Positions 46,901 to 60,321 of a stretch of DNA of 64,000 bases are shown piece by piece. The notes beneath the pieces were generated by a model. The model worked only from the letters and a program-made list of their open reading frames with translations. It had not been told where the DNA came from and did no database searches. Position 1 is the stretch's first letter, and the number at the start of each line of letters is the position of its first letter. Made by a program: the position numbers and the translations under genes. The stretch spans positions 930,001-994,000 of the forward strand of contig JARFXM010000008.1 of NCBI GenBank assembly GCA_029532625.1, written 5' to 3'. This DNA is from Lomentospora prolificans (Eukaryota > Ascomycota > Sordariomycetes > Microascales > Microascaceae).

Positions 46901-49900
46901 TCCCCTCTTGGTCTACAAATGGGCACAGGGTATCAACAACCTGGACCGTGTCTGGGTGACAGAAGATGGCGAATGCAATGTCTTGGTCGAGACTTCCTTT
47001 GCCAAGGTCTACGAGAAGGTCGAACTTACCTTGCTCAACTCGCTGTTGAGGCTGATTATGGATCACAACCTGGCGGATTATATCACGGCCAAGAACAACG
47101 TCCAGCTCACCTACAAGGATATGAACCACACCAACAGTTACGGAATGATTCGAGGCTTGCAATTCTCGGCCTTCGTTTTCCAATACTATGGTCTCATCCT
47201 CGATCTCCTTCTCCTCGGTCCCCAGCGAGCGAGCGAGATTGACGGTCCTCCTCAGAAACCCAACGATTTCCTTCAGTTCAGCAGCAAGGAAGTGGAGACA
47301 AGACACCCCATTCGCCTTTATACCAGATATATCGACAGAGTCTGGGTATTCCTTCGGTTCACAGCCGAAGAAGCGCGAGACCTTATACAACGGTACCTCA
47401 CCGAGCAGCCTGATCCCAACTTCGAGAACGTTATCGGATACAAGAGCAAGAAATGCTGGCCTCGAGATTGCAGAATGCGACTCATGAGACATGACGTCAA
47501 TTTAGGTCGCGCTGTCTTCTGGGATCTGAAGAACCGCCTTCCTCGATCCGTTACAACCATTGATTGGGATGACAGCTTTGTCAGTGTTTACAGCAAGGAC
47601 AATCCTAACCTCCTCTACTCGATGTGCGGCTTCGAAGTTCGCATTCTTCCCAAGTGTCGCAACAAGAACGACGAGTTCTCCGAGGCGGACAGCGTCTGGT
47701 CTTTGGTTGAAAATAGCACCAAGGAACGCACGGCACATGCGTTCCTACAGGTGACCGAGGAAGACATCCAGAAGTTCAATAATCGTATCCGACAAATTCT
47801 CATGTCTTCGGGATCTACTACCTTCACCAAGATTGCCAACAAATGGAACACAGCATTGATTGCCCTTTTCACGTACTACCGTGAGGCCGCTGTCTCGACG
47901 GTTCCCCTTCTCGATACCATTGTCAAGTGTGAGACAAAGATTCAGACTCGTGTAAAGATTGGTCTCAACTCGAAGATGCCTTCCCGTTTCCCTCCCGCTG
48001 TGTTCTACACGCCGAAGGAGCTTGGTGGTCTTGGTATGATCTCTGGCTCGCACATTCTCATCCCTGCCAGCGACAAGCGATGGTCGAAGCAGACAGATAC
48101 TGGTGTTACACATTATCGGTCTGGTATGACACACGACGAAGAGACTTTGATTCCCAACATCTTCCGTTATATCATCCCTTGGGAGGCTGAATTTATCGAC
48201 TCTCAACGCGTATGGGCCGAGTACGCCCAAAAGCGTATGGAAGCCAACCAGAACAATCGTCGCCTCACCCTCGAGGACCTTGAGGACAGCTGGGACCGTG
48301 GTCTGCCTCGTATCAATACCCTCTTCCAGAAGGATCGAAGCACAATTAGCTTCGACAAGGGTTACCGTGCTCGAGCTGAGTTCAAGGTATACCAGCTCAT
48401 GAAGAGTAACCCCTTCTGGTGGACTAGTCAGAGGCACGACGGAAAACTTTGGAATCTCAACGCCTACCGAACTGATGTTATTCAAGCACTTGGTGGTGTG
48501 GAAACTATTCTGGAACACACTCTCTTCAAGGCTACCGGCTTCCCCTCTTGGGAGGGTCTCTTCTGGGAGAAGGCTTGTCTTGCTAAAGGAACGATTCTAC
48601 TTCGATATGATAGTACCAAGGTTGCAGTTGAGGACGTGAAAGAGGGTGATCTACTCCTCGGACCGGACGGTGGACCGCGTCGTGCTTTCAACATCGTCAG
48701 TGGGAAGGATCGTCTTTACCGCATCCGAGTCGATGGCCACAAAGAAGATCTCGTCGTGACCCCGAATCATATCTTGGTTCTTCATCGAGAGAAGGATAAG
48801 GCGATGTATCAGGATCTGGAACAGGATGATGTTTCGGCAGCAGAACGCTACGATACTGTTGAAATGACAGCAGCCGAGTTTGCTGCGCTTGGTCCGAAAG
48901 ATTGGCACAAGTATCGGGTCTTCCGATCCCCTGGTTTCGAGCTACCTGAACAACCAGTGCCAGTTAATCCATACTCCTTGGGACTTGGACTTGGAGGTGG
49001 AAACCGCAGCGGTGCCGCCATCTATGGTGTATCCGAATCAGGGGATACAGATGACCTAGAGGCAGATTTGATCGAGTTCAAGGATGAGGACACCGACAGT
49101 GGGATTGACGTCGATTCTGATTCCGACGAGGGCCACGCTCAAGAACAGCACTCTGAGCAAGCCGCAGCCCGCGTTGACATTGGCCGCAAGGTCTACGGTG
49201 ACACCTTAGTGGAGGAACACGACCATCTTCTTACACACAATGAGGCTGGGCCCGAAGCTGATCGCAAGCGAATTCCGTCTGTTTACATGAAGAATACGCG
49301 GTCTGTTCGTCTCGCCGTGCTTGCAGGACTACTCGATTCGGATGGCTGGTACGTCTATCCGGAGAATATGTTTGGTTTCGCTCAAAACAAACGTTGGCAT
49401 TCGGCCCTCTTCTGGGATGCTGTCTCTTTGGCACGATCATTGGGCTTCGACGTGTGGACCAAGGAAAGAATGATGTGGAATCCAACTCGCACGCAACAGT
49501 TCCCTCAACTTGTCGCCCACATCAGTGGAAACTTGGCTGAAGTTCCTTGCCAGCTTCTGCGCAAACCGACCTGCGAACGCTTGATTCCACAAGCCCACAG
49601 TTTCAAGATCGAAGACATTACACTGGAATCCACGGCGACTGAGTGGGCTGGCTTCAGAGTTGATCAAGACCAGCTGTATCTGAGGCACGATTATCTTGTA
49701 CTTCATAACAGCGGTTTCGAAGAATCCATGAAATTCAAGAAACTGACCAACGCCCAGCGTTCCGGTCTCAACCAGATCCCCAACCGTCGGTTCACGCTAT
49801 GGTGGTCACCCACTATCAACCGAGCCAACGTCTACGTCGGTTTCCAGGTCCAGCTTGATCTTACGGGCATCTTCCTCCACGGCAAGATCCCCACCCTGAA

Positions 49901-52205
49901 GATTTCGCTTATTCAAATCTTCCGTGCTCACTTGTGGCAGAAGATCCATGAATCCGTAGTTATGGATCTCTGTCAAGTGTTCGATCAGGAACTAGAATCC
50001 TTGGGCATTGAGACTGTGCAAAAGGAGACGATCCACCCCCGAAAGTCATACAAGATGAACAGTTCTTGTGCCGATATTCTCCTCTTCGCGAGTCACAAGT
50101 GGAACGTAACTCGACCGTCTCTCCTGTTCGATACCAAGGATGCCATTGAGCCAACGACAACCAATAAGTTCTGGATCGATGTCCAACTTCGATATGGTGA
50201 CTACGACTCGCACAACATTGAACGATACACCAGGGCGAAGTATCTTGACTACACGACTGATAGCTCCAGTATCTACCCCTCGGCGACTGGATTGATGGTC
50301 GGTATCGATCTCGCCTACAATCTCTACTCGGCTTACGGCATGTACTTCCCTGGTTTGAAGATTCTCATTCAACAAGCCATGGCAAAGATCATGAAAGCCA
50401 ACCCTGCCTTGTACGTTCTTCGCGAGCGTATCCGAAAGGGTCTACAACTCTATGCTTCGGAGAGCAACCAAGAGTTCCTCAACTCTCAGAACTACTCTGA
50501 GCTCTTTAGCAACCAGACCCAGCTCTTCATCGATGACACCAACGTGTATCGTGTCACTATCCACAAGACCTTCGAGGGTAACTTGACGACCAAGCCCATC
50601 AACGGTGCCATCTTCATCTTCAACCCCAGGACGGGCCAGCTCTTCCTCAAGATTATTCACACGAGCGTTTGGGCTGGTCAGAAGCGTCTTGGACAGTTGG
50701 CAAAGTGGAAGACTGCTGAAGAAGTGGCAGCACTGATTCGATCGCTGCCGGCCGAAGAACAGCCCAAGCAGCTCATCGTCACCCGAAAGGGTCTACTCGA
50801 CCCTCTTGAGGTACACTTACTCGACTTCCCAAACATCTCGATTCGGGCATCCGAGCTTCAGCTGCCCTTCCAGGCGGCAATGAAGGTCGAGAAGCTTGGT
50901 GACATGATTCTGCGAGCGACTGAACCCCAGATGGTTCTGTTCAACCTTTACGATGAGTGGCTAAAGACCATCTCATCTTACACTGCCTTTTCTCGTCTCA
51001 TTCTCATTCTGCGTGCCCTACACGTCAATATGGACAAGACCAAGCTCATTCTGCGACCTGACAAGACAGTTATCACCCAGGATCATCAGATTTGGCCTAC
51101 ACTCTCGGATGAAGATTGGATCAAGGTTGAAACGCAATTGCGTGATCTCATCCTTCACGACTACGGAAAGAAGAACAACGTCAACGTATCCAGCTTGACG
51201 AGCAGCGAAGTCCGTGACATCATTTTGGGTATGGAGATATCTGCACCGTCTATGCAGAGACAACAGGCTGCCGAGATCGAGAAGCAGCAGCAGGAACAGA
51301 AGCAGCTCACGGCTGTGACCACTAAGACACAGAACGTGCGCGGCGAGGAGATCGTCGTAACGACGACCTCACAATTCGAGCAGCAGACCTTTGCGTCAAG
51401 GACGGAATGGCGGACCCGTGCGATTGCGACCTCCAACTTGCGTACTCGTTCAAACAATATTTACGTATCGTCGGTTGATAATGACCTTGACGATATCACT
51501 TACGTCATGCCGAACAACATACTCAAGCGTTTCATCAAGATTGCGGATCTCCGCGTCCAGGTCGCCGGATACCTCTACGGTGCCTCGCCGGCGGACAACG
51601 ATATGGTGAAGGAGATTAAGTGTATCGTGCTCGTCCCGCAGATTGGCGGCCTTCGAAACGTTCAGCTTCCTCAGCAACTACCCCAGCATCCTCTTCTCCA
51701 GTCTATGGAGCCTCTCGGCATAATCCACACCATGTCCGGGAACGAGCTACCATACATGTCAGCGATGGACGTGACGGAGCACGCCAAGTTACGAGACGCA
51801 CATCCATCGTGGGCCAAGGAGAACCAGACGATCACGGTGACCGTGGCCTTTACTCCTGGCTCCGTCTCACTCTCGGCTTGGGGAATCACCCCCCAGGGCT
51901 TCAAGTGGGGTGTCGAGAACAAGGACACGCAGAGCGACCAACCCCAGGGCTTCACGACGTCCATGGGCGAGAAGCGCAAGCTTTTGCTCAGCCCACGGTT
52001 CAACGGCTTCTTCCTCGTGCCTGAGGCCGGTCAGTGGAACTACAGCTTCATGGGTAGCGCCTTCACGAGGCTAGAAAAGAGGCCCATCCGTTGCAAGGTT
52101 GACACACCGCAGCCCTTCTACAGCGACCAGCACCGTCCCATCCACTTCCAGGGCTTTGCTGAGATGGAAGATGTCGGTATCGACCGATCAGACAACTTCG
52201 CATAA
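43950..52205 (+). CDS. PRP8: Pre-mRNA-splicing factor Prp8, with in-frame intein
   Basis: The central U5 snRNP scaffold that holds the splice sites and U6 in the spliceosome active centre. A single exon of 2751 codons, of which 378 are an intein, leaving a 2373-residue host protein of normal length. A proline-rich start (residues 4-45) leads into the conserved N-terminal domain ([20 protein letters not shown]). The PROCN and reverse-transcriptase-like region, the RNase-H-like region and a C-terminal MPN/Jab1-like domain (about the last 250 residues) follow in the usual order. The intein interrupts [10 protein letters not shown] / [19 protein letters not shown] in one of the most conserved parts of the protein. 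Residues outside the intein are close to those of other eukaryotes, so the host gene looks functional. Confidence 0.97.
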   Translation: MSSLPPPPPGWGPPPPPATPPPPPPGGSLPPPPAVPAPPPPGYRPPADLRMAKFAEKKKEWLRNQRNRFGEKRKAGFVETQKADMPPEHLRKIVRDIGDVSQKKYTSDKRSYLGALKFMPHAVLKLLENMPMPWESTREVKVLYHVNGCLTLVNEIPRVIEPVFFAQWAMMWIAMRREKQDRALFKRMRFPPFDDEEPPLSWSENIEEVEPLPPIQFDLDEDEDAAVFEWFYDHRALLDTDHVNGPSYKTWNLSLEQMAALFRLSKPLVSDVVDKNYFYLFDLKSFLAAKALNVALPGGPRFEPLYKDIDPNDEDIGEFNAIDRIIFRGENRTEFRVAYPYLYNSLPRGVHLSWHSHPQTVFARAESPDLPAFHIDKGIHIIPPLKPTEGHVSHEDEIFGVGNDDEPEEDAFTLPKEVEPFLAEEELAPEQAAAAIELWWAPYPFNHRSGKMVRAQDVPLIKQWYLEHPPMQGKCPVKVRVSYQKLLKTYVLNELHQKPPKSQNRQDLLKSLKQTKFFQQTTIDWVEAGLQVCRQGFNMLNLLIHRKNLTYLHLDYNFNLKPVKTLTTKERKKSRFGNAFHLMREILRLVKLIVDAHCQFRLGNIDAFVLADGIHYAFNHVGQLTGMYRYKYKLMHQIRSCKDLKHLIYYRFNTNGVGKGPGCGFWAPSWRVWLFFMRGIIPLLERWLGNLLSRQFEGRHSKSVAKTVTKQRVESHYDLELRASVMADLMDMMPEGIKQNKVNTVLQHLSEAWRCWKSNIPWKVPGLPAPIENIILRYVKAKADWWISVAHYNRERIRRGATVDKTVAKKNVGRLTRLWLKAEQERQHNHMKDGPYVSSEEAVAIYTTTVHWLESRKFSPIPFPSVSYKHDTKILILALERLREAYSVKGRLNQSQREELALIEQAYDSPGTTLERIKRFLLTQRAFKEVSIDMNDNYSTINPVYDIEPMEKISDAYLDQYLWYQADQRNLFPAWIKPSDTEVPPLLVYKWAQGINNLDRVWVTEDGECNVLVETSFAKVYEKVELTLLNSLLRLIMDHNLADYITAKNNVQLTYKDMNHTNSYGMIRGLQFSAFVFQYYGLILDLLLLGPQRASEIDGPPQKPNDFLQFSSKEVETRHPIRLYTRYIDRVWVFLRFTAEEARDLIQRYLTEQPDPNFENVIGYKSKKCWPRDCRMRLMRHDVNLGRAVFWDLKNRLPRSVTTIDWDDSFVSVYSKDNPNLLYSMCGFEVRILPKCRNKNDEFSEADSVWSLVENSTKERTAHAFLQVTEEDIQKFNNRIRQILMSSGSTTFTKIANKWNTALIALFTYYREAAVSTVPLLDTIVKCETKIQTRVKIGLNSKMPSRFPPAVFYTPKELGGLGMISGSHILIPASDKRWSKQTDTGVTHYRSGMTHDEETLIPNIFRYIIPWEAEFIDSQRVWAEYAQKRMEANQNNRRLTLEDLEDSWDRGLPRINTLFQKDRSTISFDKGYRARAEFKVYQLMKSNPFWWTSQRHDGKLWNLNAYRTDVIQALGGVETILEHTLFKATGFPSWEGLFWEKACLAKGTILLRYDSTKVAVEDVKEGDLLLGPDGGPRRAFNIVSGKDRLYRIRVDGHKEDLVVTPNHILVLHREKDKAMYQDLEQDDVSAAERYDTVEMTAAEFAALGPKDWHKYRVFRSPGFELPEQPVPVNPYSLGLGLGGGNRSGAAIYGVSESGDTDDLEADLIEFKDEDTDSGIDVDSDSDEGHAQEQHSEQAAARVDIGRKVYGDTLVEEHDHLLTHNEAGPEADRKRIPSVYMKNTRSVRLAVLAGLLDSDGWYVYPENMFGFAQNKRWHSALFWDAVSLARSLGFDVWTKERMMWNPTRTQQFPQLVAHISGNLAEVPCQLLRKPTCERLIPQAHSFKIEDITLESTATEWAGFRVDQDQLYLRHDYLVLHNSGFEESMKFKKLTNAQRSGLNQIPNRRFTLWWSPTINRANVYVGFQVQLDLTGIFLHGKIPTLKISLIQIFRAHLWQKIHESVVMDLCQVFDQELESLGIETVQKETIHPRKSYKMNSSCADILLFASHKWNVTRPSLLFDTKDAIEPTTTNKFWIDVQLRYGDYDSHNIERYTRAKYLDYTTDSSSIYPSATGLMVGIDLAYNLYSAYGMYFPGLKILIQQAMAKIMKANPALYVLRERIRKGLQLYASESNQEFLNSQNYSELFSNQTQLFIDDTNVYRVTIHKTFEGNLTTKPINGAIFIFNPRTGQLFLKIIHTSVWAGQKRLGQLAKWKTAEEVAALIRSLPAEEQPKQLIVTRKGLLDPLEVHLLDFPNISIRASELQLPFQAAMKVEKLGDMILRATEPQMVLFNLYDEWLKTISSYTAFSRLILILRALHVNMDKTKLILRPDKTVITQDHQIWPTLSDEDWIKVETQLRDLILHDYGKKNNVNVSSLTSSEVRDIILGMEISAPSMQRQQAAEIEKQQQEQKQLTAVTTKTQNVRGEEIVVTTTSQFEQQTFASRTEWRTRAIATSNLRTRSNNIYVSSVDNDLDDITYVMPNNILKRFIKIADLRVQVAGYLYGASPADNDMVKEIKCIVLVPQIGGLRNVQLPQQLPQHPLLQSMEPLGIIHTMSGNELPYMSAMDVTEHAKLRDAHPSWAKENQTITVTVAFTPGSVSLSAWGITPQGFKWGVENKDTQSDQPQGFTTSMGEKRKLLLSPRFNGFFLVPEAGQWNYSFMGSAFTRLEKRPIRCKVDTPQPFYSDQHRPIHFQGFAEMEDVGIDRSDNFA
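48576..49709 (+). mobile_element. PRP8 intein with degenerate LAGLIDADG endonuclease
   Basis: A 378-residue protein-splicing element (Prp8 residues 1543-1920). It starts with Cys in CLAKGTILL, has the block B motif TPNH ([14 protein letters not shown]), ends in the His-Asn pair (DYLVLHN) and is followed by host Ser, so all nucleophiles needed for splicing are present. The block F-like segment is [12 protein letters not shown]. Between the splicing halves lies a homing-endonuclease remnant. Its first motif is LGLGLGGGN (48978-49004), with Gly where an acidic residue is expected. The second motif, LAGLLDSDG (49320-49346), is intact. A highly acidic stretch (about 49,040-49,150) sits between them. 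The position and ends match the known fungal PRP8 intein family. Confidence 0.95.
48978..49346 (+). other. Homing endonuclease motifs within the intein
   Basis: This spans the two LAGLIDADG motifs of the intein endonuclease. Between them are a low-complexity acidic segment and a KRIPSVYM segment typical of the region before the second motif. In LAGLIDADG enzymes each motif supplies a metal-binding acidic residue. Here the first motif has a Gly codon (48996-48998) at that point, so cleavage is probably lost. Confidence 0.75.
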
Positions 52206-55200
52206 AGCAAGGGCGCTTAAATAGCGTTCAAGGGAACACGTCGGGGTTTCGTTTGTGTTTCTCGGGCACAAATAGATGCTCTCCCGCATCTTTTCGTCTT
52301 GGCGTTCCTCGCTTTTCTGGTCACGCTCCTCGACAGAGTTAAGGCTATTTCGTGATGGACCCGGCATACCGCCGACCGCTATGGGGACCTTGTCTCTTTT
52401 CTTTTACGGGATGAATGCGGGAAACACTGCTCTAGGCAACAAGCGAAATCCGTAGGCCAAGCAGAAAGGAACGATGGAGGGTGTGGGGTGTGGGCAAGAT
52501 GTGCCTGTCATCTGTCAAGAGTGAAACAAAGTCGGAGACAGAGAGGCAGGAAAAGGCGGTATATGTCGATGCCGAGCAAAGAAAGAGAGGCGAGCTTGGT
52601 TGACAAGAAGCTGCTGAGAAATCCCTTCAATGGGGTTTAGTCAGTGTTTTCCTTCTGCCGCCTTCATCCGTTCTTTTTTATTTTTCCCGTTTACGGACTG
52701 CCGAGACCGGCATATAACGCGAATAAGGCGTGTTTGATCGTCACGATGGTTGAGAGGGAGACTAGGGAAAACGAGCAAAGAAATTTAATAGGTGTATTGT
52801 GAGCGAGGGCTACGAGTAAAAGGAATCAGGAAGAAGAAGAAAAGAAAAAGAAGAACAAAAAGGGGTAAACATCAATTGGGAGTTTGTTTAGGTTCGAGGT
52901 TCTCCTGAGCGGAGGGATGTGGGCGCGCGTGTATTTACATTGTACAGAATATTTCAGACTACATTTTTCATTGACGTGTTGTAATTGTATCGTCGGTATG
53001 GACAGCTAGATCTTTGTTTCTTTGTGCCGCGGTCGGAAACTGAACCGCGGATGTTTACGAGCGTGGACACCTTCTGTGCCCGAGTGTGTATCATGATCAT
53101 GAGGCAATGATGGTGTTGAGGGCGTGAAAGAAGCAAGGGAAGCAACTACAGCGCGAGCGAAGCACATGGCAGATTCGAAAACGATTTACCGCAAGTGAAA
53201 TGAAATCAAACCAGAAAGAAAGAAAAGGGGTGGGGGTGGGAAGTAGGGGAAATCTCGATCCAGTTTCCCGTTTTGAATCTTCATCCGCGGCTATGAGGGG
53301 AGGGATGAGGTCACACACAGGGAGATGACGCCGGGCCGAGACCTGATGTTTCCAGTCCGTCTCTTGTAAGTCGAGAGAGATGCGGATGGCCCGACATTTA
53401 CACAAGCTTGAAGATAAAGGTGCAAAGGAAAGGAGAGCGGACACCTGTGGGGATGGAGATATGGAATATACATGCGAGAACGGTGAAGAAAGGCTAGGAA
53501 GGAGGAGATGGCATTTCATGTATTGATAATTTAGAGGGGGACCTCAGCGGATCGCCAGCCTTAAGAGGAAGAAGGGAATCCGACACGACAGCGAGTGACT
53601 ATCCTCTTTGTTTTCTTATTTACTTTTCACCTACTTTTTACGACGTGCCTATTCTCGCCATGTGTGATGAGCGTCGAAGATCTAGATGCGGAGTCGGATC
53701 GGAGAGAGAGGGCTGCCTAGAAAAGAAAGAGAGGGAGAAAGAGATCACAAAACAACAAGAGAGAATCTCCGGGCATTGGCCAACCGACACGGAAGGGAAA
53801 CAGATGCAGGGTAGCATCCCGACCCGGACTTGCCATGTCCATCCGCGGCTTAACGGGGGAGTGTTCCTGTTCTGCCTGTCAAAGGGAGGTGAGTGCCTTG
53901 GATTTCTCTCATTTATCACCCCAAGAACCAGAAATCGTACAGATATCTGGACAATCAGGGTGTTCAGATGAACCGCGCATGGAAAATGCAGGTCATTTCC
54001 ATGGTACGGTACTTTATAACGACGTACAGGCCCAGGGTTACAGGCGGAACGACAGATAGTTCAGGTTGATCTTAGGACCGTTTATAATATCAGAGGTGAA
54101 TAACAGATGCTGGAGGGCTATAGTAGGAGGTGACAAATAGCACAAGTCACTTCAAGGAGCAATACCGTCGACAGCTGGCTACGCCACCGCCAGCGAGCAC
54201 TGCGCTCCATGTCCGGAAGGACAAGGAGCGGGTCGTAGATGAAAAGCGCATGGGTGGATGGTGGGCTCCTGCAAGGACGGCTTCGGGACGAGGTGATCTC
54301 AATTAACCACGGGCACGGAACCAGTTTTCATCGCCTTATCCTCCAACCTTGAGGAGCGGAATTGACAGGGAAATACCGGGCTGGTTGTGACGATATTTTT
54401 TCGCATTCACACCGAGTCCATGCCGGGGGAGCGACTGATTCGAGGAAGAGTAGCGAAGGATTAGCCCGGACAAGCTGCGCAGACGTTGTCTGTCAGGGTA
54501 GGGTCATTCAGGCTTCTGGTAGTTCCTAAAACCCGCTGGCCCTCACCGTTGTCGATGAGGCACCAGTCACGAGAAATAAGGGCTGATTCAGCTCACTGAC
54601 GCGCGGATGAGGCGGGATTGGGGGGAGCAATATTAGATTTGTTCATGCATTAATGCACCATTGGTACCTCGAGGGAGGACCTTACCGATACAGTAATAGG
54701 GCGTGCCCTCTTCAGAACTCGGACTAGTGACACCTAGTTGTAAGGGTGGGGGTGTGAAGGGTGTAGGACACCCCGCGGGAATACTTAGTGTTGGCCCGGA
54801 GTCATGGTCATGGATGTTGGCGAAGAGTGCTGGCTGTCAAAATGACGTCGGGACCCCCCCGGGGGAGAAGCCACAGTCGGTGCCCAAGCCTTATGGACTG
54901 TCTGCTCTTGGAGACGGCCGACATGAACTAATCGAGAGCAGGGATCCCGAGGTTTGGTGGACCCTGTGAACTGGTCACGATATTTCGGCATGGCTCCCAT
55001 ACTATTGACCAGGGGTTAGATTGAGCTGATGGGAAAGTTACAGAGAACGGATATACATCCCGTCGGCGATTGACCAAAAGCGAAATTCAAGACGCCCGCT
55101 CAGATGATATTAGCGGAGTTGAAGCATGTATTGCCCAGTTTGACCAACTGAACAGGGCTTTGGGGCTTAGCCCTGAGATTGGCGAATAACCAAACCTGGA

Positions 55201-58200
55201 GGTGGCTGACGCCTCTCTAATGCATCAAACCTAACACTGGCAAGTGGAAGTTCAGAACGGGTAACAAACCCAAGTCAAGTTTCGGGGCAGGGAAGAGCCG
55301 GAGAGAGGGAGAGAGCATAGAGGGTCAAAATGCTGCGCTTAGGAACGCTGGCTATCACCAGCTGGCCGTAGACCAGGTATGCGGGATCTGGTGTTTTACT
55401 CCACCATAATCCAACAACACAAAGAGATCAAATGTCACAGCCCACCCTCTCCTGGGGCTGGACGCAAGGAGAAATTGTAAGAGGAAGCTCCTCAAGGGTT
55501 TCTCTCTTCAAAGTAGAGAGGCCGTGAGATAGCCAAACCAGGAGAATTCAGCCACGACGAACGACTAGGATCCCTTCAAGAAACACGGAACAGAGCTGTT
55601 CCGTCGTACCTAGGCCCCATCGGTGCGGCTTGATATTCGGATTCCTTCGCCCAACATGACCTTGTTGCTAAGATCAAGCGCCCACGACGGATAGTGTTAC
55701 GTCGCATTGCCCAGCCATCGAAAGATTTGAAGGAGATTTGGGACGGGGGCGTCGATCAGGAGTTTGGTGTTTCGGCCGATGGGCGGATTTTGTTTTATGG
55801 CGGGGCTGAGCTCTCAATACACTCTCTTCAGATAGCCAGCAACCGTTTTCGTGTGGCGTCTGTTGCTAGCCAAGACAGTGCTAGTCACCCGTCCTGGCAA
55901 GGGGCCAGCCCTGTACATTCGGGACCCATCAACATAACAAGCCTGGCAGCTGGCCCAGGGTCTCAGCCAGCCCGCGCATGGATTGCGGCTAGTTTGCCTC
56001 TCCGCTGAGATGTTGGGGAATAACCTGCTATCTCTCTGCTGGCAAGGGGTTTACTAGAGGCCAAGGTGTGATTTCAATAATGTCGCAATTCTTCGCTCGC
56101 ACATGCTTACCTACCCCGGTAAGGAAGTTATCGAAGTCTTCTCCTCGGGCTAGGGGGGGGGTTCGGAGACCCCGGATTTGGGGATGGTATGCACACGCCT
56201 AATTCTCATGGCTCGCCAGTCCAACTAGCAAACCAAAGTGGTGGGCTCCAGGAGCGGTTTGTACGCCCTTGGCCCACAATTAAAGGGCGAGCCGTGGTGT
56301 TAGCCGTGTGGTCTCCCTATCACTTAACGTCTGGTCTCGTATTGGCTAACCACCATAAGCCGAATTTGCTGGGATGAGAAATGAGATTGAAGATCAGAAA
56401 ATTCGGCATGCTACCATGCCCTGGATGGGTAGTTGCCCCGAAGTCTAGAATGCAGAACTGGAAACCGATGTGCTTGCCATAGCCTTGGTATCCAAGAAAC
56501 TAAATTATTCTGGGATGAATCTTCAGCAGGTCCAAAGGATAATAAATATTTACGGACCTCTGAGGCTGCCTTCCTCAGCCAGCCTGGGGAGGCCTACTTG
56601 CCTGGCACACCAAGCTCACGGCAAGCCAGCGGACATACACTCAAAGCTTTGCATGCGCCTTCCTCTTCACTCAGTGGCATCGAGCCAAGCCTGGAGAGTC
56701 CACGCGCGCAGCTTCCACATCAAGAGGTTTGTGCTTTATATGTCCCACATGTAGGTACGTGTGGAAAGTACGTGCCAAATCTCGCTTGTTCGCTCATGAT
56801 TGGCAACAAAGTCTTCATTCGGCTGCCTTGACTGGGCACTGGCTCCCGCTGGCCATCGCCCACTTACCCAGTCTTCCACCATCATGGAGGCGTGCACCTC
56901 GCATCACCCCTTCCTAAATATGTCGCTCCTAGCGGTATTGGCCCTTGGAAAACCTGTCGCGCCTGGGTTGACGTGCTGCAGAGCCTTTGGGCGTTGGAAC
57001 CGGGGTCGAAAATTCCATGGTTCCTCAGCACCCTGTCCGAAGCCTCAAGTGCCAGCTGGTGAGTGCACCTGGGCTGACCCAGTGGGTTGGCGCATATCGA
57101 TGCAATTTAATAACCCTGATATAGACAAGCATCATCGGTCGAGATCCCTAAAAGCTACCCAAGAATTTGTTCTCTTCTTCTTCAGCCCCCCTTCCCTATT
57201 TCTGGGTCACCATTCTTGTCGAATATACCTTGACCGCTGGCTATAAGTGGATGATCAGCGGGCGGGAACTGCATATGACGGCACCTCGAAGAAATAAGAT
57301 CCCACCCTCTTCCTGCAAACAGACCCTACCTCCCGGGCTGTATCCATACGCATAATCGGACATTTAGCTCTCAATTTTTTTTTTTTTTTTTGGAGAAACT
57401 TTTCCCTGTGGACAAAACAATAAATTAGTCGACGGTAGCGATTGTTGGTCAGATGAGGTTCGATCTTGCAGTCGCTCTAACCATCTTGGGAGGGTCCCAC
57501 TCCAAGCATGAAGTCATTAAATTACCCCAGCTCCTCCTCTTCCACAAGGTACGCCAGAGAACAGCCAGTCGCCGCATTCGTCTGAAGTTATCTGAAAAAG
57601 GTTTCTTTGTGGCGCGAATTTAGGACTCGGTCGACGCAGAGTTCTTAATTGTTCACATGGTGTCCGGGCCGAGTGGCCCCAATGTTGCGGCCGCTCATCA
57701 AGGTTCGACGCCTTGGTGCACTCAAACAAGCCCCTCTTATGGTTCATCAAGAGGAACTCATGCTTGTTCTTATGATAGGTTTGATAGCCCTTTGAGCCTG
57801 GTCGAGGATCCTGTGTCCGGTATCTCGGGAATAGCGTCGCCGTCGCATCCCTCGCCTGCTGGGGAAGGGGGACGCGGGGATCTCGGACTGCTTGACTACG
57901 ATTCCGAGTTTCGACTAGCCAGCTGGCCATGCCCGCGGGTACTGAGACTCAGCGGAACTACGCCACTCCGTCCAATCCTTATTAATATAAGGTGTGGCGA
58001 CAGGGCCCCGCATGTTTATAATTGAGGACACTAGCCTGGCTGTTAGCCGCATTCAGATCATTGATATCAGATCCACTTGCCCCTAAGAGCTCCAACCTTG
58101 CCTTTCGCAGAAGCCGGATTTGTAGAAAAACAGGCACCTAATGTCCGGGTCTAAGATGGATTAGAGCTAATTACAGCAGCACCAAGCCAGCTGGCATTTC

Positions 58201-60238
58201 CGTCCAGGGGCCAGCTACCAGGGATGTCAACGGCTAGTTTAGTCGCCGCGCAGCTTGAGCCCCTGACATGCTGGCAAAGACCGCTAAACAGGTTAATAGG
58301 GATCATCGCGAACCAGCACCAAATATAGTCTACTCGTAAGAAACCGCCTCGCCGTCTTGCCTTATACTTGTGCGTGCATCTTCGCTCCACGCTCTTTCAT
58401 TCGAGGCTCCTCCTCCTTTTACTTCCATGCACATCATCGGGGCAAGTACTAAACATGGCCCGCCCGGCATACCCCGCCTTCCACACCAAATCACCAGTAG
58501 AGCATACATGGATGAAGGCACAGCCAGGCCATATCCTCCTAAAACAGGCAGGCACGGATAGTACGTCAAATGCAGTGGCCTGGCGCTTTATGGTCATTAC
58601 CCAGTTGGCGGTCGTAGCTGGCCCCAAATTTTACGTGCCATTCCAATATTCGCTGTCCTACACTTGATCCCTGCCAAACCTGGTACCACGACATATTCTA
58701 CACTTGGAGCTGCTGGGTTCATTAGAAACATGCGGGTCAGGGAATACTTCCCCAGACACTGCAGGTTACGGTTCTGGTTAGGGTTGCACAAGAGGAAGAG
58801 CATTTGGAGGGTTACACCGCTCCTTAAAAGGACGTAGAAGCCGAATTGCTGAATTCTTACCTGGCTGTGAGTTGATGAGAAACCATTTATGGGCTTGAGG
58901 TATACACTTGAGTTGAGCGTGAGGGTCGCAAGGCTTGAGTGATTCACAGGCTGTGGTTTTATGTCATGCGAGCTCCCGACACGAGGGATACTGCTGCTTT
59001 TGCCGTTTCGCTTGTCATGCTAATACAATTGGCACCTATTCACTTGATCATAAGGCGCGTGGATGCGCTAGGAAGCGCCTTCCCTTCAGGAGGCTTCCGT
59101 CTACAGGATTCCCAAGGACGTGTAACATCCAGATGATAATTGTACAGTCTAAGCTGAAGGGTTCCCCGTGCAATGACGTGAGCTTTACCATGCTAAAGCA
59201 CTTCCTAATCAGGGCGTTGGCTCTGGCGTAATTAGGTCGAATTCCCAGAAACCAAGTTACCAACCTCGTTTGTTTTTCATTTTCAGGGTGTTGGCCAGCG
59301 ACACTTCGTATCCAGAGTTAATCGAACCGGTCTTTCAGCCGCCAGCCGTTAGTGTCCCAGTGAGCAAGGACAGTGCCCCGGACGGCCTGTCAACCCAAAA
59401 TAGAAAGTGATAATCTCGGTACTTGCCCGAATTCGAGGTTCGGCTCCACGTCCAACCCCCAATCCAGTTGGTAATGGCTGCCCACTTCCTCCTACCTTTG
59501 TACCTGCTGGGGCTGCCATCCACACGTAGTGCAGCGGCATCTCTAAAGAAGATGATCAGTTCACCCATGGTACTTAAGGAGGTGTGTGTACCTTGATAAT
59601 TGCATCGGAGCCAGTGGTGTACTTTCCCAACTTAGTCAAAATACACCTTCCAGGAATACGCAACTACTCGTGCATAGATCCATTTCCAGACAGTGAGACG
59701 TCATGACATGTGTCTTCGCACTCACACGAGCAGAATGCTACACATTTCTCGGAACCATGTTGAAATCTGTTTTTGTCGAGGAAAACCAGAACGCCCCTGA
59801 TTACCCCTAGCGAACGGGCACACAGACTTACGCTTTGTTCCTCCAGCATTCCATTACCCTTCTGCGCGAGGTCTGTTCGTTCATCTCGGTCGAGAAGCAA
59901 CCCAGAGCGAGGCGCTAGAAGTGACGGAAACGCTTCTAGAAGCCCCAAGCAATAGTTCCCAGCATCTGGACTGGGGGGTTTCCATTTTCCCTGCCGGCCG
60001 GTGTTTATCCTAGCTTCAGCTCATGCCATGTCCCTGCTAACCGCCCAGAAAGCATAATCCGCATTTTATTACCAGGTCCTATGAAACAAATTTGCTTCAT
60101 GCGCATCCCTGAACAAGCAGAATTGCCAATTACCTCTTTTTTTTCATTAGCTTCTCCAACAGCAAGCTGGCCGAGTTCGAATCCGACTCGGCATCGTCAT
60201 GGCAAGGTCAACCTAGGCTCCTGGAAGTCGGGAGCGTA
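52206..60238. other. Long region without a supportable gene (part 1)
   Basis: About 8 kb after PRP8. The first 1.3 kb probably includes the PRP8 3' untranslated region. All ORFs are short (at most about 150 codons) and unlike any family I know. A T-run lies at 57,375-57,391. The plus-strand ORF at 55694-56008 starts with a coding-like stretch (PSKDLKEIWDGGVDQEFGVS) that then degrades; it may be a gene remnant. I found no tRNA, 5S rRNA, intact transposase or long terminal repeat by eye. Composition is mixed, not strongly AT-rich. Confidence 0.5.
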
Positions 60239-60257
60239 CCCCCCCCCCCCCCCCCCC

Positions 60258-60294
<37 letters not shown>

Positions 60295-60321
60295 AAAAAG
60301 AAAAGAAAAGAAAAAAAGAAT
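60239..60321. repeat. Poly-C / poly-A compound tract
   Basis: A run of 20 C is followed by a single T, a run of 32 A, and a purine-rich AAAAG-type stretch to about 60,321. Tracts like this arise by slippage or mark a retroelement tail, and their exact length is often wrong in assemblies. Confidence 0.9.

Noticed and set aside
57670..57720. GGCCGAGTGG and GGTTCGACGCC, resembling tRNA-Ser/Leu box A and a B box
   Set aside because: The intervening sequence cannot form an anticodon arm, and the flanks do not pair as an acceptor stem.
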